Positions 36,192 to 42,277 of a stretch of 42,277 nt of DNA are shown here, piece by piece. Location of the stretch: the NCBI RefSeq assembly GCF_000426345.1, contig NZ_AUFE01000049.1, positions 1-42,277 on the forward strand, given 5' to 3'. The DNA is from Cupriavidus phytohabitans. Lineage in GTDB: Bacteria > Pseudomonadota > Gammaproteobacteria > Burkholderiales > Burkholderiaceae. Numbering within the stretch: position 1 is the first letter of the stretch; every line of letters begins with the position of its first letter. The notes under the pieces are model-generated. The model saw only the letters and a program-made list of their open reading frames with translations, was not told where the DNA came from and ran no database searches. The translations under genes and the position numbers were made by a program.

Positions 36192-37555
36192 TGGCGGAAG
36201 ACGTGATCGAGCAGGGTGGCGAAGACACTGGTGGCTGCCAGGTTGTCGTCGGGAATGCGGCCGCGTTCGGAGCTGATCAGCACCGGCGCGTCGTTGTCGC
36301 TGGCCGTGCGGATGCCGTGCGAGCCGCGTACCAGCGACGCGTCGAGGGGCACCACGTCCATCGTGTACCGCATGCCGAGCGCCTTGCGCGCGAGAATGCC
36401 GCCGACTTTCAGCGCGGGGAAGCGGATGTCCGGATCGACAAACAGCTCGACCGGATCGTAGCCCGGCTTGTTGTGGATATCGACGGTGCGCGCATAGTCT
36501 GGCGCAGCCGCGTCGTCGGCCCAGAAATAATAGGTGAACCAGCTATCCGGTTCGGCCAGCAGGACGATCTCCCCGGCACGGGGATGCGCGAGGCCGTAGT
36601 GAACCTTCCCGGCTTCATGGAGCAATTCGCCAACGCCATCGACGTCACCCAGAAGCCGGCTCACCGCGCCGACATCGCGCGGGTCGCGGACATAGACGTG
36701 CGCCAGCTGGTGGTCAGCCACGGCAAATGCGCGCGAAGCGCCGGTGTCGAGATAGTCCCGGCCGAGATCGCGCTTGATCGCAAGGAACCCGGCCTCGCGC
36801 AAGATGCGGTTGATATGTACCGGCCTGCTGACCGGCACGATGCCATACTCGGACAACACGACGATGCGCACTCCGCGCGCCCGGAACGTGTCGATCAGGT
36901 CGCCGCAGACGGCGTCGATCTCGCACAGGTCGCTCGCGATATCGGCTTGCGGGCCGACGCGCTGCAGGCAGTAATCGAGGTGCGGCAGGTAGATCAGGTT
37001 CAGCGTCGGGGAGAACTGCTCTTCCACCGTGAGCGCGGCATCCGCGATCCAGCGGCTCGAGCGGATGCTGGTGCGCGGACCCCAGAAGTCGTAAAGAGGA
37101 AACTGCCCGAGCCGTTCGCGCAGCAACTCGCGCAATGATGCCGGTTGCGTGTAGAAGTCCGGCAGCTTCAGGCCGTTGGCGCAATACAGGGGCCGCGGGG
37201 TCAGCGTGATGTCCGCGTCGGTCGCCATCGCGTACCACCAGAACGTGTTGGCACAGGTGAACGACGGATCGCGCTCCCGCGCGAGATGCCAGATGCGCGG
37301 TGCCTGGACCAGCCGGTTGCTTTGCCGCCACAGCATCACCTGGTCGAGCTCGCGGAAATACCAGCCGTTGCCGACGATGCCGTGTTGGGTCGGCAGCTTG
37401 CCAGTCAGGTAGGTTGTCTGCGCCGAACAGGTCAGCGCAGGCGTCACCGCGTCGATCGTCGCCACCTCGTCGCTGAGGGCGGAAAGGTTGGGCGTGTGCG
37501 GCCCGAGCAGCCTCCTGGTGAGCCCGACAACGTTAATGACGGCCGTGCGCTGCAT
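36188..37555 (-). CDS. eboF: Type I phosphodiesterase/nucleotide pyrophosphatase-like protein, EboF
   Basis: A 455-aa member of the alkaline-phosphatase superfamily. The nucleophile Thr lies in PALTCSAQTTYLTGKLPTQH (about residues 39-55). Metal-site motifs are YLPHLDYCLQRVGPQ (about 190), VVLSEYGIVPV (replacing the usual SDHG), DHQLAHVYV and RGSHGIR. No signal peptide is visible, so it is probably cytoplasmic. Its start lies 23 nt inside the end of eboE and its stop overlaps eboC. The substrate is unknown in all ebo clusters. Confidence 0.85.
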   Translation of the reverse strand: MQRTAVINVVGLTRRLLGPHTPNLSALSDEVATIDAVTPALTCSAQTTYLTGKLPTQHGIVGNGWYFRELDQVMLWRQSNRLVQAPRIWHLARERDPSFTCANTFWWYAMATDADITLTPRPLYCANGLKLPDFYTQPASLRELLRERLGQFPLYDFWGPRTSIRSSRWIADAALTVEEQFSPTLNLIYLPHLDYCLQRVGPQADIASDLCEIDAVCGDLIDTFRARGVRIVVLSEYGIVPVSRPVHINRILREAGFLAIKRDLGRDYLDTGASRAFAVADHQLAHVYVRDPRDVGAVSRLLGDVDGVGELLHEAGKVHYGLAHPRAGEIVLLAEPDSWFTYYFWADDAAAPDYARTVDIHNKPGYDPVELFVDPDIRFPALKVGGILARKALGMRYTMDVVPLDASLVRGSHGIRTASDNDAPVLISSERGRIPDDNLAATSVFATLLDHVFRQ

Positions 37556-38675
37556 CGAGTGTCTCCCTGACCCAGTTCAGTTCGCGTGCGATGGACGCGC
37601 CCGCCGAGTCGAGGCGCAGCGCTTGCGGCAGGACGCCAAAGCTGTAGGTTTCGACCTCGAGCGGCGTCCCCGGCGCCAGCCGCGGCAGGCAGTCCTCAAG
37701 AAAGAAGCGCGTTGTGCCGACATTCCCGAGTTCGGCCAGAAAGACCGGCACGTGGAAGTGCACGCGGCATTCTTCGGCCGGCTCGCCGCGCTCGAGCCAG
37801 CGCGCGAGTTCCGGCAGATCGGAAAAGCGCAGCAGTTCGCCGTCCAGCGTGCAAAGCACGGCCTGATGCAGATATGTCGCTTCGTCGAAGGCCAGCAGGT
37901 TTGCAATCGCCTTGCCGCGGGCACGCAGCGCGGAGGAAACCTGTACCTTGACCACACGGATCCCGGCGCTTTCCAGTGCCGCGAGGCAGTCAGCTGGCTG
38001 CTCGAACTCCACCGCCTGGTGGCAACAGTCGAAGCACAGGCCGATGTAATCGGCAAGCGAGGCGGGAAACCGCATCCGCTCGAAGAACTCGACGGCTTCG
38101 TGGGTCTGCTCCAGTACGCAGTGTGGCTCGGGCTCGAGCGCGAGGCGGATTAGCGGACCGCCGCGCTCGTGCAGGTATGCAAGGTGCATGAGCGTGTACA
38201 ACAGATGCGTCCTGACCGGTCCCCAGTGTTCCGTGGCAAAGCCACTACGGTACGCAACCGGCACTGTCGAGATCGATCGGGTCTGGCCACGTGGCGTCCA
38301 TTGCGCGAGGACGTCGGCGAGCCGGTTCGTATAGCTGGCGCGCCGCGGATCCCGCCAGTCTGGCAGGTAGACCGCGTCCTTGACCTGCGTACCGTGGAAG
38401 GCCCCGTGCGGAAAGCCGTTCAACGTCAGCACGTAACAGTCATGTGCCTCGCACCAGTTGGCAAAGCGGCGGATCTCAACGTCGTCGAGTTCGAACGCGG
38501 CCTGCGCGGACAGGCGTATGCCCAACGGGAACGTGCGCGCGGGGGAACAGGCTTCCTTGACCTGCAACGCGTGGTCCTCCAGATTGCGCCGGACATCGGC
38601 CCATGCATCACCGGGGTGGATGTTGGTGCAGTACGTCAGCGGGTAGTCGTGGCCCACCTGGTTCACCTGGTTCAC
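37533..38675 (-). CDS. eboE: TIM-barrel xylose-isomerase-like protein, EboE
   Basis: A 380-aa protein of the sugar phosphate isomerase/epimerase fold, named metabolite traffic protein EboE in related clusters. Features are LTYCTNIHPGDAWADVRRNL at the start, TLNGFPHGAFHGTQVKDAVY, LALEPEPHCVLEQTHEAVEF, IGLCFDCCHQAVEFEQP and VHFHVPVFL, with metal-type Glu, Asp and His. The start is a GTG at 38675 that overlaps the eboD stop (GTGA) with GGAGG 7 nt upstream. The open frame extends to 38816, but that part lies inside eboD and is Arg-rich. Confidence 0.87.
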   Translation of the reverse strand: MNQVNQVGHDYPLTYCTNIHPGDAWADVRRNLEDHALQVKEACSPARTFPLGIRLSAQAAFELDDVEIRRFANWCEAHDCYVLTLNGFPHGAFHGTQVKDAVYLPDWRDPRRASYTNRLADVLAQWTPRGQTRSISTVPVAYRSGFATEHWGPVRTHLLYTLMHLAYLHERGGPLIRLALEPEPHCVLEQTHEAVEFFERMRFPASLADYIGLCFDCCHQAVEFEQPADCLAALESAGIRVVKVQVSSALRARGKAIANLLAFDEATYLHQAVLCTLDGELLRFSDLPELARWLERGEPAEECRVHFHVPVFLAELGNVGTTRFFLEDCLPRLAPGTPLEVETYSFGVLPQALRLDSAGASIARELNWVRETLDAAHGRH

Positions 38676-39859
38676 GACAGGACCTCCAGCGGGACGGTCT
38701 CGGCGCGTGCTTGCCGTTGCGACGCCTGCAGGTCCGCGATGCATGCGCGCATGGTGGGGATATCGATATGATGGACCTCGACGCCTTCGCCAATCCCTTT
38801 TAGCAGTGTGATGCACAACTGCCCGCCCAGGTGCTCACGGAAGTTGTCCAGTGCCTGTTCGACATCAAGGTGGCCCAGCGCCTCGTGATTGAGCGTAAAG
38901 CCGATATCGCACAGCGTTTGCATGATGGTCTCCGCGGCCAGATCGCCGATCATGCCAAGCCGGCGGGAGTATTGGACATCGAGCGCCATGCCGATCGCGA
39001 CCGCTTCGCCGTGCCTCAAACGGTGCTCGGAGAGTTCCTCGAGCTTGTGCGCCGACCAGTGGCCGAAATCCAGCGGCCGGGCGCTGCCGCGCTCAAAGGG
39101 ATCGCCGGCATTGCGGATCTGTGCGAGATGCAATTCCGCGCAGCGGACGATCATCGGCTCCAGCGCATGGGGCGCAAGGACCGCGAGCGCGAATCGTTGC
39201 AGGTGAAGCCAGTCGAAGAAGGCGCGATCGCGGATCAGTGCGACCTTTACCGCTTCCGCAATGCCGGCGCGCCGGTCGGCGGCGGCCACGCTTGCCAGCA
39301 ACTCGAAGTCGTTGACGACCGCAAACGGCGGTGTGAACGTGCCGAGGAAGTTCTTGCGGCCCTGCCAGTTGATCGCGTTCTTGACGCCCACGCCGGCGTC
39401 GTTCTGGCCCAGCACCGTTGACGGCATCCGGATCAGCCGCAGGCCACGATGCGCAGTTGCCGCAGCGTATCCGATCGCGTCCAGCACCGCGCCGCCGCCG
39501 ATTGCGACGACGTAGCTGTGACGGCAGAGCCTGAGGTCACGCACGTAGCCGTAGAATTCGTCCACCTCGCGCGGATCGCGCTTGGAAGTCTCGCCGCCAC
39601 GGACAATCCATGGCGTGCGGACCAGTTCGATAGTGTCCGCATGTGCCAGCGCGTATTGCTCAATCGCGTCGATGCAACCGGGTTGCGCGCCGGAAAGCCC
39701 GGCATCCACCGCGAATAGCACGCGTGCCCTTGCGCCTGGCGGCAGCGCTCGCATCAGGTCTGACAGCAGCGGGTTTGCAGGCGTGAGGGCGCCGCGGGTG
39801 AAGCAGACCGGATAGCTGTAGCGCACTTCAAAACTCTGTTCGATGCGATGCTCGAGCAT
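38672..39859 (-). CDS. eboD: 3-dehydroquinate synthase-like sugar phosphate cyclase, EboD
   Basis: A 395-aa NAD- and metal-dependent cyclase family protein. Motifs are GGGAVLDAIGYAAATAHRG (NAD site, about residue 120), PSTVLGQNDAGVGVKNAIN (active-site region), AGIAEAVKVALI (metal Glu), LDFGHWSAHKLEELS and LRHGEAVAIGMALD (metal His). It differs from true AroB at SSVGGK (AGVGVK here), placing it in the EboD group, whose substrate is unknown. AGGAG lies 8 nt before the ATG. It is translationally coupled to eboE and follows eboB after 97 nt. Confidence 0.9.
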   Translation of the reverse strand: MLEHRIEQSFEVRYSYPVCFTRGALTPANPLLSDLMRALPPGARARVLFAVDAGLSGAQPGCIDAIEQYALAHADTIELVRTPWIVRGGETSKRDPREVDEFYGYVRDLRLCRHSYVVAIGGGAVLDAIGYAAATAHRGLRLIRMPSTVLGQNDAGVGVKNAINWQGRKNFLGTFTPPFAVVNDFELLASVAAADRRAGIAEAVKVALIRDRAFFDWLHLQRFALAVLAPHALEPMIVRCAELHLAQIRNAGDPFERGSARPLDFGHWSAHKLEELSEHRLRHGEAVAIGMALDVQYSRRLGMIGDLAAETIMQTLCDIGFTLNHEALGHLDVEQALDNFREHLGGQLCITLLKGIGEGVEVHHIDIPTMRACIADLQASQRQARAETVPLEVLS

Positions 39860-39956
39860 GCGGCGCTCCTGGGCTTCGTACCGGGACGAAGACGTGACTG
39901 GAGGGAGACGGGATGGTTTTTTCTATTCCGCTGGCGTCCGGTCAACCGGCGCCGGT

Positions 39957-40853
39957 TCAGTTCGGCACGGGCTCGTCGACACGTGGCACTTGTCCGCGGA
40001 GCACGGAGTTGTCGGCGAACAGCTGACGCTGATCGAGTCGAGGATTCTGGTCAAGCGCAGCGACATCGATCTGCTGGGACTGCGCATAGGCATGCAAGGC
40101 GTTGCTCCAGCTGACGGCTTCGACATCGGAGGCAGGAATGCCACGGGCGAGCATCAGCCGCGCGGTTTTGGGCACCGACAGCGGGTCGCTGACGCCCCAG
40201 TCGGCTGAACTGTCGACAATGATCCGTTCGGATCCGTATTGCCGGACGACTTCCACCATCCTCTCGGAACCCATCTTTGTATTCGGGTATATCGTGAAGG
40301 CGGCCCATGCGCCGGAATCGAGTACGGCGCGCACAGTCTCCTCGTTGTTATGGTCGATGACCAGCTTTGTCATATCGATGCCGTGCTCCCGTGCGACATC
40401 GATCGACCGTAGTGTGCCGTTCTTCTTGTCGCGATGGGGCGTATGGACCATTACCACCATGTCGTGCTCGCGCGCGAGATCCAGTTGGGCGCGATACGCG
40501 AAATCTTCCGCGGCGGTGATCTCGTCGTAGCCGATTTCGCCAATGGCGACGACCCCCTCTTTCAGCGCAAATTGCGGCAACAGGTCAAGCACTTCGCGCG
40601 CGAGCTCCACGTTGTTTGCTTCCTTCGAATTGAGCCCGATGGCGCAGTAATGCGCGATGCCGAACTGGCTGCATCGAAAGCGCTCCCAGCCGAGCAGGCT
40701 GGAGAAGTAGTCGAAGAAACTGCCGACGTTGGTGCGTGGCTGACCCAGCCAGAACGCTGGTTCGATGACCGCGCGGATGCCGGCGGCAGCCATGGCCTCC
40801 AGATCGTCGGTGGTGCGTGAGCTGATATGGATGTGGGGATCGAAGAATCTCAC
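39957..40853 (-). CDS. eboB: TatD-like metal-dependent hydrolase, EboB
   Basis: A 298-aa amidohydrolase-fold protein. The metal motif DPHIHI (residues 5-10) starts the barrel; VAIGEIGYDEIT supplies the Glu, VMVHTPHRDKK and VIDHNNEE the later His, and VDSSADWGVSDPLSVP the final Asp. The start is a GTG at 40853 with AGGA upstream. It shares strand and order with the other ebo genes. A 14-bp palindrome (AACCGGCGCCGGTT, 39944-39957) touches its stop codon. Confidence 0.87.
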   Translation of the reverse strand: MRFFDPHIHISSRTTDDLEAMAAAGIRAVIEPAFWLGQPRTNVGSFFDYFSSLLGWERFRCSQFGIAHYCAIGLNSKEANNVELAREVLDLLPQFALKEGVVAIGEIGYDEITAAEDFAYRAQLDLAREHDMVVMVHTPHRDKKNGTLRSIDVAREHGIDMTKLVIDHNNEETVRAVLDSGAWAAFTIYPNTKMGSERMVEVVRQYGSERIIVDSSADWGVSDPLSVPKTARLMLARGIPASDVEAVSWSNALHAYAQSQQIDVAALDQNPRLDQRQLFADNSVLRGQVPRVDEPVPN

Positions 40854-40864
40854 GGCGGGTCCTT

Positions 40865-40908
40865 TGTGGTTCTTGTGGTTCTTGTGGGTCGTGGTTCTTT
40901 GTGGTTCC
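40865..40908 (-). repeat. Short tandem repeats in the eboA-eboB spacer
   Basis: TTGTGGTTC occurs at 40865-40873, 40874-40882 and 40900-40908, with two decayed copies between. On the transcribed strand this is a GAACCACAA run filling the 70-nt spacer before the eboB ribosome site. Confidence 0.8.
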
Positions 40909-40923
40909 TTCTCGCTTTGGACG

Positions 40924-41823
40924 CTAAAGGAAGCGAAGGGCTTGCTGCGTAAAGCTTGCCTGGCGGGCCTGCTCGAGGAAGCCGGCGTGTTTGTCCAGCG
41001 CGGTGCGCAGCCATCGGCAATCGCCGCTCATCGTGTCACCAGCACGGGCGAGCGCGAGAAGGGCGCCGCGTTGGCCGCGGGCGTGGCCTTGCGCCAGTTC
41101 CTTGCGCAAGGCCTGGAGCCCGCGTTCACCGCCATGGGGACCGAGGCAAAGCCATAGCTGCGGCGGCACATCGCGCCCCGCGCTGCACCTTTCATCGGCA
41201 AGGTCGAGCGCCATCCGGGCGAGTTCCGGAGACAGCCGCCGGTCGATGCCGTCGATGCGCCAGAGTGGCACGTCAATGAATACGGCCTTGATCACGAGTT
41301 GGCGCCAGGCAACTTCGTCAAAATGCTGCGCAGGGTAGGGAGAATCGCATGCGACGGCTTCGAATACAGAGCGCATATTGCTGCGGCAGCCTTCACCTGC
41401 GCGCCAGACAAAGCGCTCGCCGCTCGGCAGGAGTGCGAGCGCGCGATATAGGGCGCACGACTCGCCATGGTCGGCGAAACGAAAGCAATGCTCAAGCGTA
41501 ATGGGGAAGGCGTCGCCTTCCATGTCTGGCGAAGCGAGCAGCAAGGCAACGCGCAGCGCTTCCAGCAGGCTCCAACGGGACATATCCCACCCGGGAATGC
41601 CTGCGCTGAGCAAGCGAAGTTCGTCGGGGCCCGGATTGAGCGGGACGCCGGCGCGGACATGGCGGCTCGCAAGAGCAAGCAGTTGCGCGAGACGTAGCTT
41701 CGATGCGCCGTTACTGACTTCATTCGATGCGCTGAGCCGGAAGGCGTTGGCGTCGCGCGACAGGCGCGGACCGATAAGGTCCGAAAGGGCCGCGGCAGCA
41801 TCGAATCTGGTGTGGGCATCCAT
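40924..41823 (-). CDS. eboA: EboA-domain protein
   Basis: A 299-aa, mainly helical protein with no catalytic motif. Its segments ALRVALLLASPDMEGDAFPI, ALYRALALLPSGERFVWRAG and RQLVIKAVFIDVPLWRIDGI fit the EboA family that opens ebo clusters. EboA has no known biochemical role. The ATG at 41823 has only a weak ribosome site. It is the first gene of the leftward cluster; the A/T-rich tract upstream (41880-42010) probably holds its promoter. Confidence 0.75.
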   Translation of the reverse strand: MDAHTRFDAAAALSDLIGPRLSRDANAFRLSASNEVSNGASKLRLAQLLALASRHVRAGVPLNPGPDELRLLSAGIPGWDMSRWSLLEALRVALLLASPDMEGDAFPITLEHCFRFADHGESCALYRALALLPSGERFVWRAGEGCRSNMRSVFEAVACDSPYPAQHFDEVAWRQLVIKAVFIDVPLWRIDGIDRRLSPELARMALDLADERCSAGRDVPPQLWLCLGPHGGERGLQALRKELAQGHARGQRGALLALARAGDTMSGDCRWLRTALDKHAGFLEQARQASFTQQALRFL

Positions 41824-41869
41824 GCGTAATCGTCAGGAATTGGCTGTCGCCTGCGTTAGACAGGTTTTC

Positions 41870-42060
41870 ATTCAGACAGGGTGCAATCGCTGCTCCGGCG
41901 ATAATTAATATAGGTCTATGGATTGATCAGTAATGCATAGTGGTAACCCTGATAAAATATTTATTATTTAATTCTGATATCGATAAATACAGATATAAGT
42001 AGTCGGACCTGAAAAATTCAGTCTGAGAGCTCAGCGTGACTGAAAGGCGGAGGATTCTGG
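41870..42060. other. A/T-rich tract between eboA and an IS5-type transposase
   Basis: The tract from about 41899 to 42003 is dominated by A and T (TATTTATTATTTAATTCTGA and similar), in sharp contrast to the GC-rich surroundings. It contains several TATA-like hexamers on both strands, so no single promoter can be assigned. CTGAAAAATTCAG near 42009-42021 is a small dyad that could lie near the end of the insertion element. Such tracts are typical xenogeneic-silencer targets and transfer junctions. Confidence 0.6.
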
Positions 42061-42067
42061 GCCCTCA

Positions 42068-42277
42068 TCAAACGACTGCGGCATGTGGGCTGAGTCGATT
42101 GGCGGCATCGGTGGCGAACCGGGCCATCCCTGTGAGCAAAGCTAAGACGAAAAAAAGCCCGCGGATACCGAGGCGGGCAATGGCCCGCAGCAGCCAACGG
42201 AGATTGAAGCCTGCGGCACAGAGGATCGGATGGACAGTGTCACCGATTTCGCCTTTCAACCAGTTCCGGCGCATGCC
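42068..42277 (-). mobile_element. IS5-family transposase, C-terminal end, running off the right edge
   Basis: The last 68 codons of a leftward transposase are present, with MRRNWLKGEIGDTVHPILCA and AAGFNLRWLLRAIARLGIRG matching the C-terminal R-N-x-L-K-G...G-x-N-[LF]-R-x-L-L pattern of IS5-family enzymes. The N-terminal part is outside the window, so intactness cannot be judged. A terminator-like stem with seven T on the minus strand (42150-42178, GCCCGC / GCGGGC) lies inside the coding end. The left inverted repeat should lie between 41990 and 42067 but cannot be fixed without the other end. Confidence 0.8.

Noticed and set aside
37586..38191. Rightward frames opposite eboE rich in Arg and Ala
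   Set aside because: No start signals, low-complexity composition, and the opposite strand carries a conserved TIM-barrel protein.
39944..39957. 14-bp palindrome AACCGGCGCCGGTT at the eboB stop as terminator or operator
   Set aside because: A loop-free palindrome forms a poor RNA hairpin, no T-tract follows, and no regulator is nearby. Left as a note in the eboB entry.

Overview
This window looks like the replication-origin region of a secondary chromosome (chromid) or megaplasmid of a GC-rich beta-proteobacterium, most likely Cupriavidus or a close Burkholderiaceae relative. The evidence is a Burkholderiales-type 16S rRNA 5' end, an iteron-controlled RepA beside ParA/ParB, and catabolic modules typical of these replicons. 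The genus is inferred from family resemblance only.

Region 1 (1-10.1 kb) is the replicon core. The 5' end of a 16S rRNA gene, with its leader and promoter, runs off the left edge. Next come a frameshifted IS110-type transposase remnant, leftward repA, about 15 iterons in two clusters with a DnaA-box-like site, and rightward parA-parB. A gene-free stretch of about 1.8 kb follows, holding at least nine copies of a 17-bp palindrome that fits a ParB centromere (parS) array. A 616-aa tyrosine recombinase lies beyond it, and its upstream region holds a 24-bp dyad shaped like a recombinase core site.

Region 2 (10.1-18.9 kb) is an uptake and catabolism module. A FadR-type GntR regulator is divergent from a LivK-H-M-G-F type ABC transporter, which is followed by an M20 amidase/carbamoylase-type hydrolase and an MlrC-like M81 metallopeptidase. 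A perfect 28-bp palindrome sits just downstream of the predicted transporter promoter. The substrate is unknown; an N-carbamoyl, ureido or amide compound is plausible.

Region 3 (19.0-26.7 kb) is a phenol-degradation module. An XylR/DmpR-type sigma-54 activator is divergent from a complete six-gene multicomponent phenol hydroxylase operon (dmpKLMNOP type). Catechol 1,2-dioxygenase follows, so the ring is opened by the ortho route. A -24/-12 promoter and an upstream dyad are visible.

Region 4 (26.7-31.5 kb) is mixed. It holds an internal fragment of leuA, an 1149-aa zinc-ribbon/class III cyclase/AAA ATPase/TPR protein, and a small HipB-like XRE regulator with its own operator-like dyad.

Region 5 (31.5-42.3 kb) is the most interesting part: a nine-gene leftward cluster. 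It contains a full ebo set (eboA, B, D, E, F, C) known for trafficking a secondary metabolite precursor. Downstream are an ABM+VOC two-domain protein, a 638-aa protein resembling the N-terminal part of VioB/RebD, and a 350-aa ferritin-like protein resembling the C-terminal part. The last two look like a split VioB/RebD-type enzyme, which suggests an undescribed aromatic or indole-type natural product pathway coupled to ebo. An AT-rich tract and an IS5-family transposase end bound the cluster at the right edge.
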